NCBI RefSeq assembly: GCF_011397635.1
Contig: NC_064775.1
Location: 18,272,954-18,336,953, forward strand
Origin: Epinephelus fuscoguttatus
Lineage: Eukaryota; Chordata; Actinopteri; Perciformes; Serranidae
Direction: 5' to 3'
DNA length: 64,000 nt
This document shows, one piece after another, positions 38,401 to 49,188 of this stretch; positions within the stretch are counted from its first letter, which is position 1; each line of letters begins with the position of its first letter. A program made the position numbers and the translations under genes. Under the pieces are notes generated by a model. The model saw only the letters and a program-made list of their open reading frames with translations, did not search any database and was not told where the DNA came from.

Positions 38401-41400
38401 GCTCTTGGCCCTCTCTCTCCTGGCCTCAGAGGACTGTTGGGTCTTCCAGCCTCTGTCTCAGCCTGGACAGAGGACAGCCCATGACTGAAGCTCAGAGCTC
38501 GGAGAGACTCCAGGCCTCCAGTCTGAGCAGGTGATTGTCTACACGCCAACAGTGACATATTCACTGACCCTCAATGATATCAGTTACCTGCAATTTAATA
38601 CACAGTACATACAGACAGATTGGATCGCTGAAGCAATAGAAATGATTAAGTTAGAAAAGGTAACATTCACACTGCGAAATAATGAGACGCAATATGCTGG
38701 AGCATGGGAGCTGGTGGAAAAGAACTTAATTTTACTATAGAAGGAGGGGAAGGCAAAAAAGATGCATTTAGTCTCCTCTTTTTCCGATTCAAACAAATAA
38801 TTTGTTGTTTGTTACCTGTGCTGTAAGATCGAAGTAACAATATTCATAACTGATATTGTTTGAGGGGTGCATTGGTAAAAGGTTGGTTTAAATTTGTTTT
38901 GGGAGGGGAAAAGAGATAAAAAAAGATACACTGCACTGAGGTACCTGGTTATTAGAAAACATATGTACAATTTTATGAAACCACAGTGGAAGAGCTCCAG
39001 GGTTCCCACCTTTTTGAAAGTCCTTGACTGTTTATAGTACCCTCTACATTGGCAAGTTTTTTTTGTTGTTGTTGTTGATGATGTTTTGTTTTGTTTTGGT
39101 TTTTTTTCCTTTTTGTGAGGGAAACTGAGATGTGGGGTTAGTATGCTATGTATGTATATCCCTCATGCTGTGATCAAAAATATAATATTAAAAAAAAAAA
39201 AAAAAAAAAAAGTCCTGGTAAGTTATGAAATTAGCAATGGCATTTTCCAGGTCTGGACATGGTTTCCAATTAACCCTTTGGCTTGATTTCTTTCCAAAAC
39301 ATAGGAAGAAAATTAGTTTAAAAAATTAGTTTAAAAAAAAGAAAGAAAGAAAGAAAGAAATGGCCTGGAAAGAGTGCTGAAAAATTCTAATAATTCTGTA
39401 ACATAATTTTAAGATGTGGTATTAATAATAATTATAATAAATATAGTTTCCCCTAGCTTTTTTTATTTTTTCCCTATTTCTTCATTATTATTATTATTTA
39501 TTTATTTTAAATTATTTATCTTAATCTAGTAATCTATCTATAATATTTCTTTTTGCAATTAGTGGGACATTTCTTACCAAGTTGCTTATTGCCTTTTCCC
39601 CTATGTTTTTGAAAAAAACCGCTACAGTTTGCTCAGGGTTCAAAGGTTTAAATACTTGCGAAAGGTGTCTGAAAGTGGCACAAGAAAAGTGATGTCACTC
39701 CAGGTTTCAAAGGGTTAAGCCTGAAAGTCCCCCAATTGGGAAGCACAGTGTGAAACAATACACTGATCACGAAGAATATAGTGATGTTGCACATCAAATT
39801 TAACAGCAGAACCTGGGCTCCAAGGCTGTAAAAACCCTTTTTACATGCCCCAAACACAGCTCAAACAACAACTAAATAAACAACAACAAATCCAACTCCA
39901 TACAGCACCGATACCCTGACCTAGTTGGTACATTTCGGGCGCTAACTCGACCACACACATGCAAAACACACGCCATTCATCTCAAATGAAAGCTGAGACT
40001 CCGCTGTTTCCACACATATGTACCAAAGCACTCTAGCCCAAACCATCAGAGAGCTAGAGGCCAAAGAACAACAACAACAGAAATCTTTTTGCCAAAGTAT
40101 ATTTGTAATATCTCTCTTACCTTGTTGTTATTGCTGTGAAAAGCTCATTCCCGTTTACTGACTTGTTGTCCGTCACTAAAATGAATCTGGGCTGAAAAAG
40201 TTGACGGCCGGAGGTTCCGGGGGAAGCATAACAATGAACACTTACAGCAGCCGACATCGCCCCACAACGTGTTCTGCTGACTCTGATTGGCTTACAGTGC
40301 TGTCAGTCTCGTCTCATCTCGTTTTGGTGGGTATAGCATCATTCTATTGGCTCTAACGAATCAAATGAGGTGTCAAGCACTCAAATCAGCCAAGCCGTCA
40401 CAGAGATATGGGCCTCCGAAGCGCAGTTTCAAATGTAGTAGGTGTGTATGGTCAGTTTGGAGTGGGAAATGGAGGGAAAAAATGAAACGGACAGTTGTAT
40501 GTGTATATCCTAAACATCATCAGGGATTTACAGAAACTAAAAATGAAAGATATAGGATTGTACATGACAAAAATCACATGCGAACATGGTGCAATTTTGG
40601 AGAGCTCGTGTGAATTTTCTGTAATAAAACCTCTCTAAAATTGTTCTGCTTCACTTTATCAGCTAAGGTTAACAGAATGTTTTAGAAAAATGTAGGGTTA
40701 ACCGGGGATTTCACACTGAGATTTGAGGCTCAAAAAATATGTAACTATTCACTGTCAGTGTTGTAAATGTGTGGTAATGCTACTGATAGTAAGTGCTGAT
40801 TAATAGCTAAGCTACGTAAGCTTGAATGGGAGGCTGCTGCAGTACAGTCATACAGCACAGTGGCATCAGACTGTTGTGTCCAACTAAATCAAATCAAACT
40901 TTTGGCTATCAACAGGTTTGTTACATGCAACGCTTGGCCTTACAATAACTGGTGGTTCAATCTCATATACATATTCGATTGTATCACAAGGTATCAGGAT
41001 TTGGAGTGTAAACAATGTCTGGCCAGTGTGTTGGGTCATGGATCCACTTGGACAGGCAAAGTCTAAAGGAACATGACAGTTTTAATCCTCACTTATTGAA
41101 GAGGCCTGCACACTTGGGTTCAGGGAAGGTCGCAAAACAATTAAACATGTCTGTAAAGCAAGCATTTGTTTAACAAGAAATGCATGCAAACTTGACAAAA
41201 TTATACTCCAAATTGTATTAACATTGGATGGATTTTCAGTTTTCAATCCTCCAGAAAGGCGAGCAGCATGATTGTTGCCTGTACTGGCAGGACTGGTCTG
41301 TTGTCAGTGGGTAAATGCTAATTCAGATCAGTAGCTAATCAGCTGCCCGTTCCAGCTTCATACTTAATAGACAGACATGAGAGTGATGTAGATTCTGCAA

Positions 41401-44400
41401 TCTAACTCTCTACAAGAATGCACCAAAGCTGTGAGGTGAACACTAACCACAACTTCACCTTCTCGTTCAGTGAAAGACTGAGCAAAGCCAGTGGAGTGCT
41501 GTCCTCCTTCACCAGCAGACCTACACTGCCACATACAGTGTCACCCATCTATCCGACCACTCCTGCCCTCTTACTGCTCATCTCCAACAGAATCCCTGCC
41601 TATGAGGTAAAACAACAATAAAAAGTCATAACCATCTATTTAAGAGAGCAGCGATGAAGGCTGTGAGTGTAAAAAGAACAAAGCACAGTGGGAAGATTAA
41701 CACAACATTTCTCCCTGTCTGCTCTGTTTCCTTTCTCCCTATGCTTATGTAGCTGGTGCTGAGTGGTGTGAAGGTAGGAGTGATGGTGGTTCTGTACGAT
41801 CACAGAGGGACTCTCACAGCTCTCTTAGCCCAGGTAGAGAGGGCTATTTCCGGGCGGACAGCTCAGAGGCTGGGTCTGCTGGCTCCGGGAGGAACAGAGG
41901 AAATCCATCTGCTTCACAGTGAGAATTAATAATCCTATGTGTGTTAATGTGTGGAAACACCGACAGGGTTAGTCCCAGTCCAACTGGAGTCTCCAGTGCT
42001 AGAAGTTTATCTCTCAGGAAACTGGGAAACACATCTGCTAAAACCATTTCACAGCTTATTGTAGTGTGACAGTAGCTTTTTTGTACACTAATTCCCCAGC
42101 TATCCTGGTGCCCAAGACTAATTACCATAAATCTTCCGTTACATATGAACTCACCCTTTTTTTCAGTCTACTAATGCAGTTCATTTTACCCTTGACTCTT
42201 TAGGTAGTAGCCTATCAGAGAGGACTCTACTGGCCCCCAACCACAGAGAATTCTGGGAAAAACTGTGTGGCTGGATAGCGCCATCTGAGGAGGGAGGGGG
42301 GATTGACATCTTTTCCTCGCTGGCAGCATCTGGTCGGGTGAAACAGATGTTAGGACACACACTTCTCTGTAATCCGTCACAGTCTTTGCATCTGTCTCAT
42401 TAACTTCCACCCTCTCTCTTCTTTCTTCCTCAGCATCAGGAGTGGCTCTCATCCAGACTCTCTCTACCCTGACAGGCCTGGAGGTTCGGGCGCCAGTGGG
42501 TCTTGCCACCGGAAGTTTCCAGAACAGTGAGTCACTCGTGCTGACTCAGACACTGCAACTGAAAAATGTTTGTCAGGAGCCCTAAGCCTAGCATTAATGC
42601 TCTACTGTTAATTGTGGCAGCTATGTTTTTATTTAGTCTTAGTCTTAGTCTTTGCATGTTCTCCCAGTGTCAGCGTGGGTTTTCTCTGGGTACTCCGGCT
42701 TCCTCCCACAGTCCGAAGACATGTAGGTTCATTGGTGACTCTAAATTGCCCGTAGGTGTGAATGTGAGTGGGAATGGTTGTCTGTCTCTATGTGTCCTGT
42801 ACCTGTCCAGGGTGTACCCTGCCTCTCGCCCAGTGTCAGTTAGGATAGGCTTCTGATGAAAAACACAGGTTGAATGTTTTAGATTGCAGCTTTGCTCAAA
42901 GTGTCTTGTGGTCTGATGACATCAATTCAAGGAGTACATCCAGACATGAGCACACTCTGTTTTGCATTTTTATTTTGAGCCAATGCAAGTCAACAACTGG
43001 CGAGCTATGCAGTCAATGAAACGTTTTGAAACCATTTTTTTCACCACCCATAGTACATGACAAAACCAGCCTGCTACTGGTGTAGTCTTGTGGTTCGTGC
43101 AGCAGAGGAAAAACAGCTGCTGCACTGAATAAAAAACGGTCTATAATATTCTCTCTCTCTCTTCTTTTTTGTTAACGAAAAAAGATTTTTTTTTTTTAAC
43201 TATTTTAGTGTGTTTTGCATGTTGACATAGTTATAGTGAGTGTGCTGTAGTATTATTGTTTGTACAGGCGCACTACCACAAGAAAACGCAGGTAATATAG
43301 GTAAGGTGCAGGTGATGAGCAGCAGGTGCGTGACGGGGGAAGCAAACAGTTTTTTGACCATGTTAAAGTATGGCAGCATGAAGCGTTTGTAGTGTGTTGA
43401 AAGTGAAATTGATGAATGGACACTTACCTTTAATGGACACTGAACTGTTAAGTGGAAACTTACCTGAGATGAATTACGGACATACACTGTTTTACCTGTG
43501 TGAAGGTGAGCATGTGTCAAAATAAATGGGTGACTGCACTCAAAGAAACAAATTGGACATTGGTTTATTGCTGTTGTCATTCTCTTGCTTTGTTTCTTAG
43601 TAGACTACAGTACCACCACCAAGTGTAAAGTTACTCTAAAGCATTGCATTAAAGCCACAATATATATATTTTTTTACCCTCTCACAGTCCTGAGCGAGTG
43701 GTCTGACGGCAGTGTGTGCACCGCCCTCTCGAACCAGCACCCAGCAGCCCCGGCTCTGCAGTTCGTGTGTGAGAGCGTACTGCATGGCTGGTGCAGGCAG
43801 GCTCAGTGGATGGAGGAGGCTCTGGGGGAGCTGAGGGGCTCCCTAGGGCCACAGCTACAACGACTGAGCCTCCAGGCCAGGGGCCGAGCTCTGGGTGGGT
43901 TTCACATACAGGTAGATTTTAATGCACATCTGGAGCAATGGCAGGTTTAAACAAATACCTGTGTGCTGTGTGTCCTATAAACTGTCTGATGGACCTGTGA
44001 ATGTATTTATAGGTCATTTTTTGTGGGAGAGAATTTGCCTTGAGGAGCTTTGTGTGTCCAAAGATGTAATCGAGGCTCTGACTGAGGGACTCACAGTGCT
44101 CACAAGACAGGAAGAGGTGAGAATTACTGTGGAAGTGTTTTGTAATAAACAAGAGCAAAAACTGAGATGATGCAAAGTTACTCATGTGCTTTGAAAGTTG
44201 TGTTTTAACTGCAAATAATTTTCTGTTCAGACCAGACCTTTGGAGTTTCTTGCCATGTTCCTGAAAAGATGGCGTGAGGAACAGGAGGGAGAAGAGAGTA
44301 ATGGGGAGGAAAAGAGGAGAAACAAAGAAGCAGATGATTTCTCCTTAACACCACATAGCTTGCAGCTTGAGCTACCACAGGTGTGTGTGTGTGCTTTGTC

Positions 44401-45071
44401 CATTCAGAGAAGGTTGAAGGAACACACAAACAACTTGTTTCTTTCTCTTTGTCCCTAGACAGCGTTAGATTGGAGAGGTGCAGCTGCCAGAGAGCTCCTC
44501 CACAGCGAGTGTCTCTATCTGGGGAGACTGAGCGCTGTGCTGAAGGTAGGTCATTGGTAGACTGCAAAAACATTAAATCAAAAGACTATTCAGCTTTCTT
44601 TCTTTTAGTACATTTAGTGACACTGTCACATGTTTAGCCATTGTTTCAGGAGCAGTCCTACTCGACATGTGGTCTAATCAGACTTTTACAAACACTTCCT
44701 CTGAAACTGAACACATTAGGTAATGCTGTTCAATCAGTTTAGAAAATAGAATAACACTGATTGGAAAAATTGCGGGAAGTTTATTTGAGACATTTTTAAA
44801 CTAGGTGTTTGTTGATGGTTCTGCAGCTGCATGGCATGTTTTTAGTTTTTATTAGAATTTGATTTGGGGAGGAGTTCAAAGTACCTTAGATGCAGAAATG
44901 GTTCAGTATTAGAATACTAACATGTTTGACTGATACCTGTCCCCCCCAATGTGTTGAAGGTGTACAAGGAGCCTCTTACTGCAGCTCTCAACTCCAACAG
45001 AGCCATTCTCAGCCACGCTGACATCCACATTGTCCTCAGCCCTGTCAAACAAATACTGGAGCTCAACAGGT

Positions 45072-45170
<99 letters not shown>

Positions 45171-46678
45171 TGTGTGAACATGATACATGTGAGTGTGTTT
45201 GCTGCAGCGTGTTTCAGGTAGATTTACAGACCAGGCTGCAGCAGTGGGGTGCAGAGCAGTGTGTTGGAGATGTGTTTGTAAAACTGTGCTCAAAACTCAG
45301 AGTCTACAGCAATTACCTCAACAACTACACCACCGCCCTCCGTACCATAGACAAGGTGCCGTCAAACAATGTATATGTGCCATATTTTAGACAAACTGCT
45401 CATCTCTATGATATGTAAGTAAAGGGTGTTGTGTGTCAGTGCAGGGAGACCAAGCCTCCATTTCGGGCTTTCCTGAAGAGAGCTGACAGAACTCTTGCAA
45501 CACACATGCTGAGGTAACAGCACACACACATACACTTGTATCTTTATTTGTCTCCATGGGCATCATTGTCCACACCTGACCATAAGACTATAATCATTAA
45601 TCACACCGTAATGTTTACAGACATGTTATTGTGTTTGTGAAGCCTGCAGGAGCTGCTGCTGTGTCCAGCGTGGAGAATACAGGAGTATGTGACTCTACTT
45701 CAAGCTCTGTCTTTACACACACACCCCAGTCATCCCGACCACACACACCTGTGCTCTGCCCTCAACACCCTGCTGAGATTCAGGGAATTTGTACAAAAGG
45801 TACAACAGAGCTGTGAGTCAGTACCTCATGCTGATTAATAAATAAATGTGGAGTCTGTAGCATTTCTGTGCCATGAACATCAGATGTTTTCTTTTGTGTC
45901 AGTTGAAGCGTAACTCAGAGAGAGACAGGCTGATGGAGGAGACGCAGCAGATGATTCAAGACTGTCCAGTAAAAACACAACTCCCTCTTTTTTCTCATTC
46001 TTTCAAAACAACCCATAAAACTTAACTACTGTGAGTATTTTATGATGAATAAGGTGTGTGTTTATGGTTGTGTGTCTGTCATGTAGAACCTCAGCGAAGG
46101 GAACAGGCAGCTGATAACAACTCAGGATGCTGCTTTGCTCAGGAGCCCTGATGAACAGATACCAGACTCACTCAGGTAACAAATCTATGTTTTAAATGGC
46201 GTCATAACTGATTGTAAATCTAATCACCTGCTTATTTTCGCTCTGTGTGTTTGTGTGTGTGTGCATTATTAGGACCTTTGAGCATGTGTCTGATGTGGGC
46301 CTGTTCCTGTTCAACGACGCTTTGGTGTTGACACGGCGAAATGTGCATCACACACCTTTCACGCTGGCTCACCAGAGCACACACACATTCCTGGCCTCTG
46401 TGGCCCTCGCCAGCGTCGCTGTCAGAGAGATCGCACATTCACGCTGTGAGTTTTTGTCTTGTAGGGACGACAGTAGCGACAGCTTTGATGACTTTCATTA
46501 ATCTTCAGTACATGATCATTTAAGTCTGGTCTTTTTGACTGTAGATGTGTGTCATGCCTTTGTCCTGGAGGGTCCTTGTCGTTCCTGGGTTTGTGCCACA
46601 GAAAGAGGTGAGGAGAGAGAGCACTTCCTGTCTGTGCTGCGTTCGGCCATAAAAGCTGCTCTGACAGAACATCAGTGA
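35408..46678 (+). CDS. ect2l: Epithelial cell transforming 2-like, F-box and RhoGEF protein, complete
   Basis: Twenty-one coding exons: 35408-35557, 37472-37584, 37697-37859, 37935-38190, 38296-38530, 41417-41606, 41753-41918, 42204-42332, 42434-42526, 43688-43894, 44013-44116, 44231-44380, 44459-44545, 44960-45069, 45208-45355, 45440-45513, 45643-45799, 45903-45968, 46087-46175, 46273-46445, 46545-46678. They sum to 2994 nt and 997 aa, with all phases consistent and GT-AG junctions. Order of parts: conserved N-terminus ([17 protein letters not shown]), F-box about 106-150, charged linker, DUF4347-like segment about 355-498, helical segment about 499-650, DH domain about 653-866, PH domain about 867-997. 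Known of the family: a putative guanine-nucleotide exchange factor for Rho GTPases that may also link to SCF ubiquitin ligase through the F-box. Substrates are unknown. Human ECT2L (about 900 aa) likewise neighbours CCDC28A. Confidence 0.94.
37472..38190 (+). CDS. ect2l: ect2l exons 2-4: F-box region
   Basis: Exon 3 holds the F-box core: [33 protein letters not shown], continued in exon 4 by [20 protein letters not shown]. The pattern LP..L...I/V..FL...DL..A..V...W......LW is the standard F-box signature for Skp1 binding. Exon 4 continues with [11 protein letters not shown] and [14 protein letters not shown], then a Glu/Arg/Lys-rich stretch ([14 protein letters not shown]). Introns here are very short (75 bp between exons 3 and 4). 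The exon 3 acceptor (tgtgagcag) has a poor pyrimidine tract. Confidence 0.9.
38296..38530 (+). CDS. ect2l: ect2l exon 5: Ser/Gly-rich linker
   Basis: Acceptor ttgtgtttgcag, donor gtgatt. It encodes a low-conservation linker ([18 protein letters not shown]... to QASSLSR) between the F-box part and the DUF4347-like part. I support it by phase: it is the only frame that connects exon 4 to exon 6 without a stop. Confidence 0.75.
39271..39719. mobile_element. Possible piggyBac-type MITE in ect2l intron 5
   Basis: The block starts TTAACCCTTTG (about 39271) and ends with the complement CAAAGGGTTAA (about 39708-39718), so TTAA sits at both outer ends, as expected for a piggyBac target. A degraded internal copy of the terminus is at about 39640 (GGTTCAAAGGTTTAA). 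The middle is AT-rich, with GAAA repeats and ATT repeats. Identification is tentative. Confidence 0.4.
39720..41416. other. Remainder of ect2l intron 5
   Basis: The intron (38531-41416) is the second largest in ect2l. 39890-40620 looks repeat-like (AACAACAAC tracts, CGTCTCATCTCG) and produces a meaningless open frame. No additional exon is needed: exon 5 ends AG and exon 6 begins A, which restores the frame. Confidence 0.5.
41417..42526 (+). CDS. ect2l: ect2l exons 6-9: DUF4347-like domain
   Basis: Four exons encode about residues 355-498. Landmarks: [14 protein letters not shown] / [19 protein letters not shown] / [14 protein letters not shown], then [40 protein letters not shown], and [20 protein letters not shown] followed by [12 protein letters not shown]4347 in bacterial surface proteins has the same order: a 'vviD.rvpdy..L..gl..g..vvvld...dg..qi...l' strand-loop, an 'i.ihlvsHG' strand, an 'L.......g.di.lygC' segment and a terminal 'LTG.dvaastd.TG'. 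The bacterial His-Gly and Cys positions are not obviously preserved (here APGG and FSSLAA), so any enzymatic role is doubtful. Confidence 0.8.
42640..42860 (+). repeat. Common fish interspersed repeat in ect2l intron 9
   Basis: Carries the well-known string of motifs CAGCGTGGGTTTTCTCTGGG, TACTCCGGCTTCCTCCCACA, ATTGGTGACTCTAAATTGCC, CGTAGGTGTGAATGTGAGTG and GGTGTACCCTGCCTCTCGCC. This sequence is found in many teleosts as a non-LTR retrotransposon 3' part or SINE tail. No function for the host gene is implied. Confidence 0.75.
43688..44380 (+). CDS. ect2l: ect2l exons 10-12: helical linker
   Basis: Exon 10 starts from the phase completed as [20 protein letters not shown] and ends inside GCTCTGG before gtgggt. 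Exon 11 continues [20 protein letters not shown]. Exon 12 encodes [20 protein letters not shown], a Glu/Lys/Arg-rich stretch and [13 protein letters not shown] stronger-looking donor 17 nt downstream of exon 10 (cag then gtagat) is not usable because exon 11 would then hit a stop. Confidence 0.85.
44459..45968 (+). CDS. ect2l: ect2l exons 13-18: RhoGEF (DH) domain
   Basis: Six small exons (87, 110, 148, 74, 157 and 66 nt) encode a DH-type helical bundle: [20 protein letters not shown] (helix 1, with the E..Y pattern), [53 protein letters not shown], and [20 protein letters not shown] (the CR3 region). Typical DH domains have P-x-Q-R-x-x-R/Y in CR3. Here the glutamine place is occupied by Trp (PAWRIQEY), so exchange activity should not be assumed. 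The final helix is [20 protein letters not shown]. Confidence 0.88.
45075..45165. repeat. (CA)n(TA)n compound microsatellite in ect2l intron 14
   Basis: About 44 bp of CA followed by about 47 bp of TA, starting five bases inside the 138-bp intron (45070-45207). The repeat occupies two thirds of the intron between two DH-domain exons. Confidence 0.96.
46087..46678 (+). CDS. ect2l: ect2l exons 19-21: PH domain and C-terminus
   Basis: Exon 19 encodes [19 protein letters not shown], exon 20 [20 protein letters not shown] and the rest of the beta-sandwich to AVREIAHSR, and exon 21 [20 protein letters not shown] plus the C-terminal helix [20 protein letters not shown]. The pattern [14 protein letters not shown] and the terminal W...E...F...L helix identify a PH domain of the DH-PH type. 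Stop codon TGA at 46676-46678. Confidence 0.9.
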
Positions 46679-47531
46679 AGACACCGCGATGACACACCAG
46701 CAAGACAAGAGGAGGTTTGGACACCACTGTTGGCCCTTTTTTACATGAAAATTTTTTTTGTTTGTTCATTTTTAAGTCAGGAAGGGTCTCACTTCTACAT
46801 TAAAAGTGATTACAGAGGTAATCCTTTCGTCACAATAACTACCTAAAAATAACATACAGTAATTTTTTTTTCAAGCTTCTAACCCAAAATCAGTTTTCTA
46901 CTTGCCCTTGTACAAATTACTTTATTTATTTGCAGTTATGAAATACAACAAAGACAACAAAGACGTGCCTTTGAACAATGACCCTGTTTTATCCACCTTG
47001 CTTTTTCAAAATTGTGGCAAACTGGACAATACAAAGTTGGAATTTTACCCACATCCTCTAACGTCACCAAACTAAACTCCTGTTTCCAGGAGAACTGAAA
47101 TCCTCACTTGTGCCTCAGCTCATAAAGTTTGTCTTTAACTGCTGCCATTTTGCTGTGAACGCCCCACCAGTACTGCCCAACTGCAACTTCCACCAACGAT
47201 GCAATGCGACATACTTTATTGTCCCTGTGGGAAAATTCATCTTGAACCCTGGAGCTACACAAGTATTGCTGCCTTACAATAACAGTCCAGAAGAAATGGC
47301 CTACATGACATTTAACTTACCCCGGACATTAATGCAATCCTTAGTTGAGCCCTGCATTATAACAACCACAATCTTTGTTACTGTAAATTTCAACACATAC
47401 AGTACATCTTCACAACTTCCGAAAACCAAGTGTCAACTCAGCATCAACTGGACATGTTTAACCCCGCCACAGATTGTAAAAAAAAAAAAAAAATATTTTG
47501 ATATACATGATATTTGAACAGAATACTGTTG

Positions 47532-47549
47532 AATAAAGAGCTAAATAAA
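47532..47549 (+). terminator. ect2l poly(A) signals
   Basis: Two AATAAA hexamers, at 47532-47537 and 47544-47549, lie about 860 nt after the stop codon and would end a 3' UTR that spans 46679 to about 47570. A piece near 47210-47240 (ACTTTATTGTCCCTGTGGGA) is a common fish repeat fragment inside this UTR. Confidence 0.6.
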
Positions 47550-47570
47550 TCACAATGAATTAAAATCTAG

Positions 47571-48286
47571 TCATTATTCTGTACTCTTGCACTGTAAACC
47601 TGTTGTAGCTTAAGTTAAAAAACTTTTAGTTTTACTAACTTTTTTTTTTTAATGAATAGTTTTGCAGTATATTTCCATATGAATCGCAGTGGATATTAGA
47701 AAGTGATTTGTGTTCTGTTTGCCGGTTCTGTTCTGTCCTGTCTTGTCTTTTGTGTGGAGTAACTGTGTCAAGCACTCTCTGTGTACCTGCTGTGCACTGA
47801 GAATATTGTGGGATTTATTTCTGTTGTAATAATACATCCCCATGAAAACATATTGCCTTCTACTAATTATGTTCTGGAGCTGACCCTGTAAAATTACAAG
47901 TGAATTTTGCTTCTATGCATTCATTCCTTTGACATTAAACCAGTAGCATTAGCTAAACAATCCCAGCATTACAAGTAGCATTCCTCTTTGACAATCAGCC
48001 CTTTAAATGTCAGCTTTAAATATAATATCTCAAAAAGTAATCGTCGTTTGTGTTTCCTTACAAATGTCATATCATATTCATTGTTGTTCCTTGTGATATC
48101 TCCAATTATTGGCATGCATGCATGTTTATTCCAAGTTTTCAGTGTTAATAAATCTTCTATTTTTTCAGTTTCATCCTTTAAATGAGCTTTGATTAACAGT
48201 TTTTTTAATGTTTTTATTTTGATTAATATATACAGCATTTTTTATAATAAGGTCAAATATTTCTCTTGTTCCAGGTATAAAAAGTC
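47571..48286. other. Gap between the convergent ect2l and filip1l 3' ends
   Basis: AT-rich, no exon. The two genes point at each other, and their 3' ends are separated by only about 0.7-1.1 kb depending on which poly(A) sites are used. Confidence 0.5.
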
Positions 48287-48649
48287 TTTATTGATAACCA
48301 AAAATAACACAAATGTCACATTTTAGATATCATCACTATCAATGAGCTGCGGTACAACACATCACTTATACACTTATGTACATTATTGCCACTCATTTAA
48401 AAAATATCCACATGTTCCATCCTTAGAAATGGATCAGTGGCTGTGTCGTTATCTGTACGCCTCAACAGATCAAGTACTGAAAGATCGATACAAATGCCAA
48501 CAATACAAAGAAACATTCATTTTCAGTCAAGTACATATAACAAACTTAATGTTCTAGTATTACTCTTCACTTTTGTTTTCATCACAGTGACATCTTCACA
48601 CACATCTCTGACACTGGAACTACTTTCTAAAATGTTTTGTAGGTTTATT
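48287..48649 (-). terminator. filip1l distal-isoform poly(A) signals
   Basis: On the minus strand AATAAA occurs at 48649-48644 and 48292-48287. These lie about 310 and 670 nt past the stop codon of the terminal exon at 48961-49188. Confidence 0.55.
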
Positions 48650-48960
48650 TACAGCAAATACAGTGTGTATACATTGAACATATTGATACAGAGATCTGTT
48701 GTATTTTGTCTTCAGAGCACCACAGATGAGGATAGCTAACAGTTAAAAGGTTAAAAAAGAATAAAGCGCTACTTTGACAGTTTGATTGTTATTTTTCTTT
48801 TGCAGTCACCAGATAGTTTCATTTTAGATTGTTAGATATTCTTTTTGATATCTGAAGTAACTATGAGGATGATTTAAGTGTCTGTGAAATCTAACCTGAC
48901 CTTCTGTCCCAAAACATCTAAACAAATCTGACGACTGGCTGATTTAAAGCATCACTGATA

Positions 48961-49188
48961 TCACAGTCTGCGGTTCACCAGGTTTGGGTTGTTGTTGTTG
49001 TTGTAGTTGTGTGCTGCAGCCGTGTGTGTGGGCTGCTCTTTCCCATTGGCTACATGAGTGAGTGGTGGCTGACTCTTGCTCTGCTGTCCCAGGCCTGCTG
49101 CCGTGCCGGTTGTCCCTTTCTGGGAGCTGTAGCCTTTCGGCTTGGGGATTCTTGTGGGTCCTGGTCGTCGGAATGCTTCTAGAGGTAT
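48961..49188 (-). CDS. filip1l: filip1l alternative terminal exon with FILIP1-like basic tail
   Basis: Starts in phase 0 after an excellent acceptor and encodes 75 residues: [40 protein letters not shown], and an Asn run (NYNNNNNPN) before LVNRRL. The PTRIPKPKG core resembles the PTPTRIPMSKG motif near the end of FILIP1, the paralogue. The Asn run is encoded by a short AAC repeat (GTT on the plus strand at 48990-49004). Joined to the large exon it gives ...[15 protein letters not shown]. Confidence 0.82.
   Translation of the reverse strand: MPLEAFRRPGPTRIPKPKGYSSQKGTTGTAAGLGQQSKSQPPLTHVANGKEQPTHTAAAHNYNNNNNPNLVNRRL

Noticed and set aside
42333-42341. Donor gtgaaa slightly downstream for ect2l exon 8
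   Set aside because: It would shift exon 9 out of frame and destroy the LTGLEVRAP segment.
43895-43911. Alternative donor for ect2l exon 10 at 43912 (cag then gtagat)
   Set aside because: Using it puts exon 11 in a frame that stops after 18 codons; the donor at 43895 keeps the frame open.
47110-47517. 135-codon open frame after ect2l
   Set aside because: Lies in the ect2l 3' UTR, contains a fish repeat fragment and a poly-A run, and matches no known protein.
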